Part shown: positions 10,252-19,528 of the stretch, in pieces | Layout of the letters: each line of letters opens with the position of its first letter | Numbering within the stretch: the stretch's first letter is position 1 | Assembly (NCBI GenBank): GCA_025210455.1 | Contig: JAOARQ010000057.1 | Location: forward strand, 124,001-188,000 | Source of the DNA: Pelagimonas sp. | Lineage (GTDB): Bacteria; Pseudomonadota; Alphaproteobacteria; Rhodobacterales; Rhodobacteraceae | DNA length: 64,000 bases | Direction of reading: 5' to 3' | Position numbers and translations under genes: made by a program | Notes under the pieces: generated by a model | Seen by the model: the letters and a program-made list of their open reading frames with translations, nothing else | The model's database searches: none | Told to the model about the DNA's origin: nothing

Positions 10252-10967
10252 TCTTCACCTCCCTCGGCAGGAGCCTCTGCAGCAGGTGCCTCAGCCGAAC
10301 GGATCGCCGCCGGTGTCGGAACGTTTTCGGGCAGTGCTTTTTTCACTGCGTCCTTAACGGAAACCCAGCCGCCTTTGGCACCAGGAACGGCGCCTTTGAT
10401 CATGATCAGACCACGCTCTGCGTCGGTTTTAACAACCTGCAGGTTCTGTGTGGTGACACGAACGGCACCCATGTGGCCCGCCATCTTCTTACCTTTGAAG
10501 ACGCGACCCGGGTCCTGACACTGACCGGTCGAACCGTGCGAACGGTGCGAAATCGAAACACCGTGTGTCGCGCGCAGACCGCCGAAGTTGTGGCGCTTCA
10601 TCGCACCGGCAAAACCTTTACCGATCGATGTGCCTGCAACGTCAACATACTGACCTTCAACATAGTGCTCAGCCGAAATTTCGGCGCCCACTTCGATCAG
10701 GTTGTCTGCGTCTACACGGAATTCGACAACTTTACGCTTGGGGGCAACGCCCGCTTTGGCAAAGTGGCCGCGCATCGCCTGGCTGGTGCGCTTGGCTTTC
10801 GCCGAACCTGCGCCCAGCTGCACTGCGGTGTAGCCGTCGGTTTCTTCTGTACGCTGCGCAACAACCTGAAGGTTGTCCAGCTGCAGTACGGTTACGGGGA
10901 TCTGCTTGCCGTCTTCCATGAACAGACGAGTCATGCCGATCTTCTTTGCGATCACTCCAGAGCGCAT
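10248..10967 (-). CDS. rplC: 50S ribosomal protein L3
   Basis: L3, an early assembly protein at the peptidyl-transferase centre. 239 residues, longer than the ~209 of E. coli because of an Ala/Glu/Pro-rich C-terminal tail. Signature [20 protein letters not shown] is present. It starts 15 bases after rpsJ and overlaps rplD by four bases. Confidence 0.98.
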   Translation of the reverse strand: MRSGVIAKKIGMTRLFMEDGKQIPVTVLQLDNLQVVAQRTEETDGYTAVQLGAGSAKAKRTSQAMRGHFAKAGVAPKRKVVEFRVDADNLIEVGAEISAEHYVEGQYVDVAGTSIGKGFAGAMKRHNFGGLRATHGVSISHRSHGSTGQCQDPGRVFKGKKMAGHMGAVRVTTQNLQVVKTDAERGLIMIKGAVPGAKGGWVSVKDAVKKALPENVPTPAAIRSAEAPAAEAPAEGGEE

Positions 10968-10982
10968 ATCAGATCACCCCCC

Positions 10983-11291
10983 TTAAACCTTGATCTCGAC
11001 GTCAACGCCAGCGGCGAGGTCGAGCTTCATCAGGGCGTCAACGGTCTGCGGTGTCGGGTTGACGATGTCGAGCAGACGCTTGTGCGTACGGATCTCGAAC
11101 TGGTCGCGCGACTTTTTGTTGACGTGCGGACCACGCAGAACGGTGAATTTTTCGATTTTGTTGGGCAGCGGGATGGGACCGCGGACCTCAGCACCGGTAC
11201 GCTTGGCAGTGTTGACGATTTCCTGAGTGCTGGTGTCCAGCACGCGGTAGTCAAACGCCTTGAGCCGGATACGGATATTCTGGCTTTGCAT
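10983..11291 (-). CDS. rpsJ: 30S ribosomal protein S10
   Basis: S10, also the NusE partner of NusB in antitermination. 102 residues with [14 protein letters not shown] at the N terminus and the [19 protein letters not shown] block. First gene of the rpsJ-rplC-rplD-rplW operon. No tuf gene precedes it; instead a 322-base leader region faces a divergent permease gene. Confidence 0.98.
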   Translation of the reverse strand: MQSQNIRIRLKAFDYRVLDTSTQEIVNTAKRTGAEVRGPIPLPNKIEKFTVLRGPHVNKKSRDQFEIRTHKRLLDIVNPTPQTVDALMKLDLAAGVDVEIKV

Positions 11292-11613
11292 TAATACAGC
11301 CTATCTTGGCGTTCAGGTTGAGAGGAGGACAAGCGACCATCGCCAACCCTCATCGAACCTAAAAGGCGGGGAATCACCCCGCCCAGCATTCGCATTGCGA
11401 ACTCGCGCCTATTACAAGCGGGCGGGCCATCTGGCAAGGGATGGTTTGCAGAAAACCTCGCCTGGCCCAAGGTTTCTGGTCTTATGCCAGTAGGGCGTGA
11501 TGTGACGCAACGGATTTCCCTTAGTATTGAACGAATGTGTGAAATAAAATCGGCAGGTACTGGACAGCTTTGGGAATCGTCGCCCAAACTCGGTCAGAAA
11601 CACAGGAGAAGGC
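11292..11613. promoter_or_regulatory. S10 leader and divergent promoter region with a terminator-like hairpin
   Basis: No gene is visible in these 322 bases. On the minus strand, 73 bases before rpsJ, GGCGGGG and CCCCGCC (11365-11383) form a 7-pair stem with a 5-base loop, followed directly by TTTT. This has the form of an intrinsic terminator with no minus-strand gene upstream of it, so it may be an attenuator of the ribosomal operon or the relic of a lost upstream gene such as tuf. No confident -35/-10 pair was found. Confidence 0.6.
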
Positions 11614-12738
11614 ATGAACGCTGTTGTCGCAGCACTGATCTGCTTGGCTGTGCCGGGGGTGCTGGTGCTCTTGTCCTCGCGCGTGCCTGTGGCGCAAAAG
11701 CTGGGCCCGATTGTCCTGTGCTATCTGGTTGGCATGGGGGCCGGGATGTCTGGTGTCTTGCCCGAGAGCGCCGCACCGACACGCAGCACTCTGACCGAGG
11801 CCAGTCTTGCACTGGCGCTGCCGCTTTTGCTGTTCTCCGTTGATGTGGCGGCATGGCGCCGGATGGCGGGCTCGGCGCTTTTGTCCATGGGGTTGGCGGT
11901 GGTTTCGGTTGTGGCTCTGACCACGGCGCTGTTCCATATCTATCTTGCCTGGGGCGTGGCGCAGCCAGAACAGCTCTCGGCGATGGCGATTGGTATGTAC
12001 ACAGGTGGGATCGCCAATCTGGGCGCGATCAAGCTGGCGCTTGCAATCCCCGATACCCGCTATCTGTTGTTTGCCACGGTCGATACGCTGGTGGGCGCGG
12101 TCTATCTGCTCTTTGTTCTGACCCATGCCGCGCGGGTCTTTGGAGGCTTCCTGCCCGCCTTTGTTGAAAAAGAGGTTGTCCAAACCCCAAAACCCAGCAC
12201 CGCGGAACAGCCAACACGCCCGATCTGGACAGAAGGGGCCATTGCGGTGCTTGCCGCTGCGGCCTGTGTTGGCGGGGCCGTGGTATGCGCGCCTGTGTTC
12301 AGTTTTGCCCCGACCGAGATCGCGGTGATCACGCTCCTTACCAGTTTTGGTTTGGCGGGGTCGTTTTTTCCTATGCTGCGGCACAACCGGGCGGCCTCTG
12401 AGATCGGGATGTATCTGATCTATGTCTTTACCTTCTGTGTTGCCGCCTCGCTTGATCTGGGGGCATTGCGGGATCTGGATCTGTCCATCCTGCTCTATAT
12501 CCTGATCGCGCTGTTTGGCAGTCTGGCCCTGCATGCGCTTTTGTGCCGTCTGTTTCGGATCGACACGGATACTTTCCTGATCACCTCTGTCGCGGCGATC
12601 ATGTCCCCCGCCTTTGTGCCCATGGTGGCGCGCAGCCTGAAGAACCCAACGGTGCTGATGTCCGGTATGGCAACGGGGATACTGGGGTTTGCGATTGGCA
12701 ATTATCTGGGCATCGCCGTCGCGCTGCTACTGTCCTGA
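11614..12738 (+). CDS. DUF819-family integral membrane protein
   Basis: 374 residues, start behind a strong AGGAGA site. About 10 hydrophobic segments, with a central soluble linker rich in Pro, Thr and Glu (around residues 180-205). The halves share a pattern of GMYTGGIANLGAIKLAL and LITSVAAIMSPAFVPMVA, which fits the DUF819 (YjcL-like) family of uncharacterised permeases. It ends 10 bases before a PLP-dependent enzyme, so the pair is probably one operon in which the permease supplies or exports the enzyme's substrate or product. Substrate unknown. Confidence 0.8.
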   Translation: MNAVVAALICLAVPGVLVLLSSRVPVAQKLGPIVLCYLVGMGAGMSGVLPESAAPTRSTLTEASLALALPLLLFSVDVAAWRRMAGSALLSMGLAVVSVVALTTALFHIYLAWGVAQPEQLSAMAIGMYTGGIANLGAIKLALAIPDTRYLLFATVDTLVGAVYLLFVLTHAARVFGGFLPAFVEKEVVQTPKPSTAEQPTRPIWTEGAIAVLAAAACVGGAVVCAPVFSFAPTEIAVITLLTSFGLAGSFFPMLRHNRAASEIGMYLIYVFTFCVAASLDLGALRDLDLSILLYILIALFGSLALHALLCRLFRIDTDTFLITSVAAIMSPAFVPMVARSLKNPTVLMSGMATGILGFAIGNYLGIAVALLLS

Positions 12739-12748
12739 GGATTTATCA

Positions 12749-14170
12749 ATGACCCATCAAACCCTTCCCGAACAGGGCCGCCCGCAAGATGACATTCTGG
12801 CAGAGCTTAAGGGTTTTGGCCGTGATGACCCGGCTTATAAAGACAGCCGCCTGTGGAGCCTTGTCTATCATTTGGATGAGGAACACGATGATTTCACCGC
12901 CGCCGCCTATCGACAGTATTCCTCAGCCAATGGCCTGAATCCCGGCGCGTTCAAAAGCCTCAAACGCATGGAAAGCGAAATCATTTCAATGGTTGCGGGC
13001 CTTCTGAAAGGAGGCCCCGACACCTGCGGAGTGGTGACCGCAGGAGGTACCGAAAGCTGTCTGATGGCGGTGAAAACCTACCGAGATATGGCGCGTAAAA
13101 CCCGCAGGGTGCGTCGGCCCAACATGATCCTGCCCAGCACTGCCCACGTGGCCTGGTTCAAAGCCGCAGAATATTTTGGCGTCAAACCCCGCCTGTTGCC
13201 GCTGACAAAAGACCTGAACACGGACATCACGCGGCTTGCGCGCATGATCAATCGCAATACTGTAATGGTTCTCGGGTCCGCTCCGGAATACCCGCATGGC
13301 ACCATCGACCCGATTGCGAAGATGGGCGAGATCGCGCAAAGCAAGGCTGTGCCTTTGCATGTGGATGCCTGCGTTGGGGCTTTTATTCTGCCTTTTATGG
13401 AAATGAATGGCGCCCAGCTGCCCGACTGGGATTTTCGCGTGCCCGGTGTTACCTCAATCTCGGCAGATCTGCACAAGTACGGGTATGCGGCCAAGGGGGC
13501 GTCAAGCATCCTGTACCGCGATCTTGAGACGCTGAAACATCAGATGTTTGTCTATCAGGATTGGCCGGGCGGCGTCTTTGCCTCGCCGGCGCTGCTGGGA
13601 ACGCGGCCGGGGGGTGCCTATGCTGCGGCCTGGGCCGTTTTGCAAAAACTTGGCACAGCGGGGTATCGTGATCTGGCACGGCGCACGATCCAAGCGGTCG
13701 ATGCGCTGAAATCCGGCATCAATGATATTGAGGGCCTGCAGATCCTCGGTGACCCGCAAGGCCCGCTTCTGGCCTATGGCTCGACGGATAAGGCGGTAAA
13801 TATCTTTGCTGTGGCGGATCAGCTTGAAACCAAAGGCTGGAGCATCAATCGCATTCAAAAGCCGGATGGCATTCACGCGATGGTCACCGCCAATCACCGC
13901 GAAGTGGTGCCAGATTATCTGTCCGATCTTGCACAGGCGGTGCAAACCGTGCGCGAGAACCCTGATCTTGCCAGATCAGGCGGGGCGGCCACCTATGGGA
14001 TGATGGCCCATGTGCCCCTGCGCGGTATGGTCAGAACAAAGGTGCTTGATATCTTTGCGCAGATGTACAGCGCTGGCGGGGGCGGGCTTGATCTTAGCAA
14101 ACCCGCCGCACCAAATCTGTCAGAGCGGCTGATGGGGAAATATGTCCATTGGCGTGCCTCTAGGCGGTAA
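12749..14170 (+). CDS. PLP-dependent lyase/decarboxylase, sphingosine-1-phosphate lyase-like
   Basis: 473 residues of the fold-type I decarboxylase group. Visible features: GVVTAGGTESCLMAVKTYRD (phosphate-binding region), H in STAHVAWFKAAEYFG, D in HVDACVGAFILPF, and the Schiff-base lysine in SADLHKYGYAAKGAS. The latter two and the QDWPGGVFASPALLGTRPG segment are closer to sphingosine-1-phosphate lyases than to glutamate or tyrosine decarboxylases. Start ATG 12749 follows GAGG at good spacing. Reaction likely cleavage or decarboxylation of an amino compound; substrate unknown. Its stop abuts the stop of the convergent tailspike-like gene with no base between. Confidence 0.82.
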   Translation: MTHQTLPEQGRPQDDILAELKGFGRDDPAYKDSRLWSLVYHLDEEHDDFTAAAYRQYSSANGLNPGAFKSLKRMESEIISMVAGLLKGGPDTCGVVTAGGTESCLMAVKTYRDMARKTRRVRRPNMILPSTAHVAWFKAAEYFGVKPRLLPLTKDLNTDITRLARMINRNTVMVLGSAPEYPHGTIDPIAKMGEIAQSKAVPLHVDACVGAFILPFMEMNGAQLPDWDFRVPGVTSISADLHKYGYAAKGASSILYRDLETLKHQMFVYQDWPGGVFASPALLGTRPGGAYAAAWAVLQKLGTAGYRDLARRTIQAVDALKSGINDIEGLQILGDPQGPLLAYGSTDKAVNIFAVADQLETKGWSINRIQKPDGIHAMVTANHREVVPDYLSDLAQAVQTVRENPDLARSGGAATYGMMAHVPLRGMVRTKVLDIFAQMYSAGGGGLDLSKPAAPNLSERLMGKYVHWRASRR

Positions 14171-16057
14171 TCACCCCGCTTTGCGCAGCACCCAGTTGTA
14201 TTCCAGATCAGCGGTTGCCGACGCATCGACATTCACGACCACATAGGTCGTGGCCACATCTGCCCACCAGGTTGCCTGCGCAGCCGCATGGTTGGCTGGA
14301 TAAATCGACAAAGCGCTATCACCGGGGTGACTAGGCAATCCATGAGGTGCCAGAACCTGCGTATCGGTCGCGGAAATCGTGGCTTTCCCGCTGGCCAGAT
14401 ACCCGGTCTCAGACACCCAGCTAGATCCATCAAACCGTCCGCGCGCACCATCCCAGGCGCTACAGGCCTCAACCTCCATGCCAACAAAGTGCACGCCCCC
14501 ATTCAGCGCTGCCAGCTCAGACAGGGTATAGGTGCCACGGAAAATGACTTTGTTGGTCAGCGAAGTGGCGGCGTTTGCGATGGTTACACCAGTCACCGCA
14601 TTGCGGCGTGGGATGATCAGGGTGTTATGCGCGCTATCTGTGCCGATCGTGATCTGACCAAAGACATGCGATGGCTCAATCAGGCAGTTCTGGCAGTTGG
14701 TCAAAGCAATTGCGGTCTGCCCATTGCCCGCTGAAATCCGCGATCCACCTTCGATATGATAGCCATTCAACGGAGTAGCGCCAGCAACCCCCAGCTTCAG
14801 CCCGGTGGTGCCCTGCGGGATGCTTCCAAGGATCACCTTGGCAGAGCCTTCCATGCCGCCATGCACCAAAACACCGTCTACATAATCACCTTCGATATTC
14901 ATCTGCAGGCTTTCAGTGGTGCCGCTGACCAGTTCCGCGCCCCAGGCGCAATTGCTGGCACTGCCGCCTGCGATTTTGATGTTGCCGCGCAGATCGGCGC
15001 CGTCAACGCGTATCCCGCCACCCGTGCCGCGCCCGACGCTGCGCAGTAATCCACGTATATCCCACCAGCCGCGATCAAAATTCGCCCCCCAGCTGGCGGC
15101 CCGTTCACAGCCAAAATCAACGGTGCCACTGATTTTATGGGCGCCTGTCGCCTCAAAGAAAGTGTCGCAATCATGCGCCAGCACGCGCAGCACCAGTTCA
15201 TCTGGCGTGACAGCGCTATCCGCCGTCACCTGAACCCCAACCCTGCAATCTTCCGCATGGGTATCAATCGCCGCATATTCGATATTGCCCGTCAGCTTGA
15301 CACCAATATCACAGGCATTTGCAGAGAGACGCGCGGTATTGCTGCCCCGTTTGATTGCGCTCGCAAGAATACCAATTGTTGGCAGGTTCTGGCCTTGGTT
15401 GCCATCCACATGCAGATCCAGCCGCGCCTGACAGGTTTGATTGGTGGTGCTCATGGCGATCTCGGTGACCTGATCCAGATCCGCCCCCATGGCCTGTTTG
15501 ATCACAATGCCTTCCAGCCCGGTCTGCGGGTCATTTTCGAAACGCAGGGTGCGGTCCACTTCCAGAACACCCTCTGGGGTGCTGGTGTAAAATTTGACAC
15601 CGCCTGCGGTCTGCAAATGAAAATCCGTCGCTGATTGCGCCGCGATCACGCACAGGCCGTTGCGGTCTTCGATCGGGATAGGCTGCCCCGTCACCACCTG
15701 CCTGCGTCCGGGCTCTGCATTATAAGACAAGGCCGTATCTTCGATCAGCCCCGCGACAGAGCCATAAGACAGCCCATCGTCAGAAGTGATCACAACATTG
15801 CTTTGATCCAATAGGGTCTTGTTGTTGTGATCGGTAATGACAATCCGATAGGCGCCATCCACCAGATAACAAGGGGCAAACTGGCCCTGCTGCCCCGCAA
15901 CCATGGGATTGGGAATAGGTGTCGTCAGGTCCGGATCACTATAGATCTGGCACAGTGCCCCGCGCGCATTAGAATAGACATAGCGCTTGGCCCCCGGCAC
16001 TGGCTGCCCCTGCGTGGTAATAGCCACATTCATCTGTTCGGTATCAAGAAGTCCCAT
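14171..16057 (-). CDS. Tailspike-like protein with predicted beta-helix, next to polysaccharide genes
   Basis: 628 residues without a classical signal peptide; start behind CGGAG. Residues ~1-110 resemble the head-binding region of podoviral tailspikes (GQPVPGAKRYVYSNARGALC, then IYSDPDLTTPIPNP, and YRIVITDHNNKTLLDQSNV). The middle, ~170-540, is a chain of short strands with N, G and D turns (GTTGLKLGVAGATPLNGYHIEGGSRIS, read in pieces), as in right-handed beta-helices of glycan-cleaving spikes. The C terminus looks like a small beta-sandwich. No other phage structural gene is nearby. It is divergent from the Wzc gene, so I infer a role in binding or trimming the surface polysaccharide. Active residues cannot be assigned by eye. 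Confidence 0.6.
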   Translation of the reverse strand: MGLLDTEQMNVAITTQGQPVPGAKRYVYSNARGALCQIYSDPDLTTPIPNPMVAGQQGQFAPCYLVDGAYRIVITDHNNKTLLDQSNVVITSDDGLSYGSVAGLIEDTALSYNAEPGRRQVVTGQPIPIEDRNGLCVIAAQSATDFHLQTAGGVKFYTSTPEGVLEVDRTLRFENDPQTGLEGIVIKQAMGADLDQVTEIAMSTTNQTCQARLDLHVDGNQGQNLPTIGILASAIKRGSNTARLSANACDIGVKLTGNIEYAAIDTHAEDCRVGVQVTADSAVTPDELVLRVLAHDCDTFFEATGAHKISGTVDFGCERAASWGANFDRGWWDIRGLLRSVGRGTGGGIRVDGADLRGNIKIAGGSASNCAWGAELVSGTTESLQMNIEGDYVDGVLVHGGMEGSAKVILGSIPQGTTGLKLGVAGATPLNGYHIEGGSRISAGNGQTAIALTNCQNCLIEPSHVFGQITIGTDSAHNTLIIPRRNAVTGVTIANAATSLTNKVIFRGTYTLSELAALNGGVHFVGMEVEACSAWDGARGRFDGSSWVSETGYLASGKATISATDTQVLAPHGLPSHPGDSALSIYPANHAAAQATWWADVATTYVVVNVDASATADLEYNWVLRKAG

Positions 16058-16257
16058 GGTTCGCTCCGAAGTAACCCCATGCAGATGCGATACGGCTAAT
16101 TCCGAAACCCCATCTGCGCGTTGTTCAAAGATTTGCCCGGCAGCGTAAACATTGTGTTCTGACGGCGCACGTTGCTCTGCAACGCAAGACCGGATAGAAC
16201 ATCCGCAGATACAAACTCTGCGTTTTCAGCTGACTTTCTTTGGACTAGACCTGCTTT
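16058..16257. promoter_or_regulatory. Divergent control region of the polysaccharide locus
   Basis: 200 bases between the tailspike-like gene and wzc. It contains a perfect inverted repeat CGTTGC-TCT-GCAACG at 16170-16184, suitable as an operator or small hairpin. No gene is seen. Assignment to a regulator is not possible from sequence. Confidence 0.4.
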
Positions 16258-18399
16258 ATGACCATGTTTTCCAAGTTCGGAGATCCGGACGCCATCGACC
16301 ACACAAGCGCCTCCGACAGCATCGATCTGATGGCTGTGGCGTCTGCGCTGTGGCGTGGAAAGCATTGGCTCATCACCGGCATTTTCCTTGGGATGCTGAT
16401 CGGCGGCTACTATGCATTTTTCGTAGCCACCCCAACCTTCAAGGCGCGCGCGCTGGTCGAATTTACCCCACAGCAAAACGCCGTTGTTGATATTCAAAGC
16501 ATTGTCTCAGGCAACACCACAGACACCGCCAGTCTCAACACCGAGATCGAATCGATCCGCATGCATGAGATGATCGAAAAACTGGTGCTGCGCCTGTCCT
16601 TGACCGAAGATCCCCATTTCAACCGCGTGCTTCTGGGGGATGACGCCAGATCCCTGCGCGACAAGATCAAAGATCTTCTTGGCCTGTCTCAGGAAACCGC
16701 TCCGCTCACGCCCGATCAGCAGGCGAAATCGGAAATGCGCGCTACTGTTGACCGTGTGCGGGACAATATCTCTGCCACCACCCTGTCAGACACGCATATT
16801 CTCAAAATCACAGCCCGGGCACACAACCCGCGCCTCGCGGCCGAACTCGCCAATGCGCTGGCCGAAATCTATATCGAAGACCAACTGGAAGCGAAATTCG
16901 ACGCGGCTCAGCACGCGATTGTCTGGCTGACCGACCGCGCAAAGGAACTGGAAGACGACGTTCGGCAACAGGAAAACCAGATCAACGCCCTGCGTGCGAC
17001 CAGTGACCTGACAACAAGTGACGCGCTGGAAGTGTTGAACATTCAGTCAAAAGACTTCCGCGATCTTCTGGTTGTCAAAGAGCAAACCCTAACCACTCTT
17101 CGTAGTCAGCTGGCCGAAATGCAACGTGTTGCGCTCACCCCAAACAAAGCTGAAATCTTAGCAATCTTTGATGATGCACCCCTTTCAAGGGAGCTCGTGG
17201 GCCTTCCAGACGATCTGGCTGGCGAGTTCCCTGATGCTGTCTCTGCCCGGATAACCACACTGATCGACCAGGCTGAGCGCCGCGTAAAACAAAGCGCGGC
17301 TGAGGTCGAAACTATCTACGCTTCATTGGAAAAACTGCAGGCCCGCGCCGCGACACAGGCCAGCGAGTTGCAAAACCTGCAGCAGATGCAGCGCAAACTT
17401 GGCGTGACGCAGGATCTCTACAAAACGTTCCTGACCGGGCTGCAAGAGGCGACTGTTCAGATCGGCCTGATCAAAGCAGATACGCATCTCGCATCACGTG
17501 CCCGCGCGCCTTTGGGGGCAGATTCCCCGAATAAGACGCTAATCGTGGCGTTTTCGATCTTTGCCGGTGCACTCATTGGGGCAATGATCGTCCTGTTGCA
17601 AAACCGCAGAGGGGAAGGCATCCGCTTTGCCTCGGACATCCGAAAAATCAGTGATCTACCGGTTTTGGGCGAAATCGTTGTTGCCCCGGTCAAGGCGCGG
17701 CGTAAACTTCTCGAATATGTTGTTCAAAACCCTACCTCAGCGCTGGTTGAATGTATTCGCAATCTACGCACATCAATTATTGTATCTAACCCCAATTATG
17801 CGCCTAAGGTCATCGCATTTACCTCGTCTGTCCCCGGAGAAGGCAAGTCTATTATGGCTTTGTCGTTTGCGCATAACCTGACAGGTCTTAACAAAAAGGT
17901 GCTGGTGATCGAAGGGGACATACGCCGCAGTATATTTCGCAAATATCTGCCACATTCGAAAGAAGCACATTCGATAGTCGATGTCCTCTCCGGGTCATGC
18001 AAGCCAAACGACGCTATCCAATCGAATGAATTTGTCGGCGTGGATGTACTATTCGGCGGCGAAAGCAAAAGTAACCCAGCCGATCTTTTCAGCTCTTCCG
18101 AATTTGAAAATCTTCTGGATGAAATGCGCGAAGTATACGACTACATCATTATCGATACACCTCCTGTTCTGGCAGTTCCTGATGCCCGTATCATCTCGAT
18201 GTATGTGGATTCCCTGATTTATGTCGTCAAATGGGATGGTGTTTCCCTGAACCAACTTGAAACTGGGGTAGAGCTCCTGACGATGGCCGAAGCGCCGATC
18301 GCAGGCTTTACAATCTGCCAGGTAGATCCCAAGAAAATCAAACGCTACGGGTATGAAAATAAATACTCCACATATTCTACCTACGGGAAACCTTATTGA
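16258..18399 (+). CDS. Polysaccharide co-polymerase/BY-kinase (Wzc/ExoP type)
   Basis: 713 residues. A Wzz-type domain with membrane helices at ~37-56 and ~428-448 frames a long coiled periplasmic region (ENQINALRATSDLTT; QQMQRKLGVTQDLYKTFL). The cytoplasmic part is a bacterial tyrosine kinase: Walker A TSSVPGEGKS (~522), Walker A' VLVIEGDIRRS (~547), Walker B YIIIDTPPVLAVPDA (~628), and a C-terminal tyrosine cluster RYGYENKYSTYSTYGKPY. It controls chain length and export of capsule or exopolysaccharide. First gene of a seven-gene cluster running in one direction. No outer-membrane Wza or initiating phosphoglycosyl transferase is in the window. Confidence 0.93.
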   Translation: MTMFSKFGDPDAIDHTSASDSIDLMAVASALWRGKHWLITGIFLGMLIGGYYAFFVATPTFKARALVEFTPQQNAVVDIQSIVSGNTTDTASLNTEIESIRMHEMIEKLVLRLSLTEDPHFNRVLLGDDARSLRDKIKDLLGLSQETAPLTPDQQAKSEMRATVDRVRDNISATTLSDTHILKITARAHNPRLAAELANALAEIYIEDQLEAKFDAAQHAIVWLTDRAKELEDDVRQQENQINALRATSDLTTSDALEVLNIQSKDFRDLLVVKEQTLTTLRSQLAEMQRVALTPNKAEILAIFDDAPLSRELVGLPDDLAGEFPDAVSARITTLIDQAERRVKQSAAEVETIYASLEKLQARAATQASELQNLQQMQRKLGVTQDLYKTFLTGLQEATVQIGLIKADTHLASRARAPLGADSPNKTLIVAFSIFAGALIGAMIVLLQNRRGEGIRFASDIRKISDLPVLGEIVVAPVKARRKLLEYVVQNPTSALVECIRNLRTSIIVSNPNYAPKVIAFTSSVPGEGKSIMALSFAHNLTGLNKKVLVIEGDIRRSIFRKYLPHSKEAHSIVDVLSGSCKPNDAIQSNEFVGVDVLFGGESKSNPADLFSSSEFENLLDEMREVYDYIIIDTPPVLAVPDARIISMYVDSLIYVVKWDGVSLNQLETGVELLTMAEAPIAGFTICQVDPKKIKRYGYENKYSTYSTYGKPY

Positions 18400-18433
18400 T
18401 GGATCTCTTAGCAGCAAATAAGTTAGGTGCCAC

Positions 18434-19528
18434 ATGAGAGAGTGTGACGCTCATCCTAAGGCCGCCGAACGGAAACAAACAGTTCTGCACGTGATCTCCC
18501 ATATGAAAAAAGGTGGTGCGGAAAAACAGCTACAAATTTTAGCAAAAAACTCTTTTCACATCAATTTACTTGCCGTAATCGAGGCGAATATCGTTGAGAG
18601 CGATCTTCAGGTCATTCCACTCAAATCGACTGGCATGTTCGATTTGTATAGAGAAATCAAATCTCTCATCCGCGAGCATAGTGTGGACATCGTCATGCTT
18701 TGGTTGCCGGAACGTGTGACCTATCCCGCGCTGCTGGCGGCGAAGACCTGTGGGTGTAGAACCATCAGCGCTGACCGTCGAAACCCAAGAGGGTTAGGAG
18801 CCGGCTTCATTCGCGATCGGCTAAAGTATATATGCCACTTCTTTTCTGACATGATAATTTCGAATTATCTTCTCCCCAAAAAAACTTTCTCGATCAGAAA
18901 ACTTCTTCGGTTTCCCTCGAAATTGAAAGTAATACTCAACGCAGTTGACATCGAGGTCAGAGAACCACTTTCACTCTACAGACCTAACAAAATACTTTTC
19001 GTAGGGCGGTTGGTTCCACAGAAAAACGCTCACCTGTTGATTGGCGCGTTAAAAAAAGTATCGCCGAATATCATAGAGGAGTTACATATTGTTGGCGATG
19101 GCCCGGAAAAAATCAAACTTGAGAAAATCGCGAGGAAAGAGGATCTTTTTGAGCGCGTCGTCTTCCACGGTCAAGTGACATCTTGGTGGTCTAAATTCGA
19201 CCCTAAAGGCTGTCTGGTTGTTCTCCCTTCCAGTTCCGAAGGAATGTCGAATGTAGTATTCGAGGCAATAGCTTCTGGCTTCCCCACTATTGTAAGCGAT
19301 AGCGCTGAGTTTAAGAGCCTGGCGAAAGAAATAAATTTTCTGCCTACGTTTTTAAATGACATAAGCGAAGCGAGCATTGCGGCGGAACTCACAAGGTTCA
19401 CAAAGCACGAGGCCACTTTCATAAATCAGAAGGTAAAACGCTCTCAATTGTGCCTCAAGCAGTTGACGATTGCGAGAATGGTTTCATCCTACGACAGAAT
19501 CTTCAAAAATGTTGGTTCAGCGCAATGA
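18434..19528 (+). CDS. Glycosyltransferase, GT4 family
   Basis: 364 residues, GT-B fold. N-terminal HVISHMKKGGAEKQLQILA is the acceptor-side glycine loop; the donor half has ILFVGRLVPQKNAHLLIGAL, LHIVGDGPEKIKLEKIA and the E-x7-E motif in SSEGMSNVVFEAIASGFP. It adds a sugar to the lipid-linked repeat unit. Its stop overlaps the start of the next glycosyltransferase (ATGA). From here to 24.6 kb base composition is visibly more A+T-rich than the flanking genes. Confidence 0.9.
   Translation: MRECDAHPKAAERKQTVLHVISHMKKGGAEKQLQILAKNSFHINLLAVIEANIVESDLQVIPLKSTGMFDLYREIKSLIREHSVDIVMLWLPERVTYPALLAAKTCGCRTISADRRNPRGLGAGFIRDRLKYICHFFSDMIISNYLLPKKTFSIRKLLRFPSKLKVILNAVDIEVREPLSLYRPNKILFVGRLVPQKNAHLLIGALKKVSPNIIEELHIVGDGPEKIKLEKIARKEDLFERVVFHGQVTSWWSKFDPKGCLVVLPSSSEGMSNVVFEAIASGFPTIVSDSAEFKSLAKEINFLPTFLNDISEASIAAELTRFTKHEATFINQKVKRSQLCLKQLTIARMVSSYDRIFKNVGSAQ

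Noticed and set aside
11521..12534. 337-residue frame opposite the DUF819 gene
   Set aside because: Gln/Arg/His-rich shadow of a membrane protein gene; no start signal and no recognisable domain.
14171..16057. Prophage remnant
   Set aside because: Only one tail-like gene is present; no integrase, capsid, terminase or attachment-site repeats were seen on either side.
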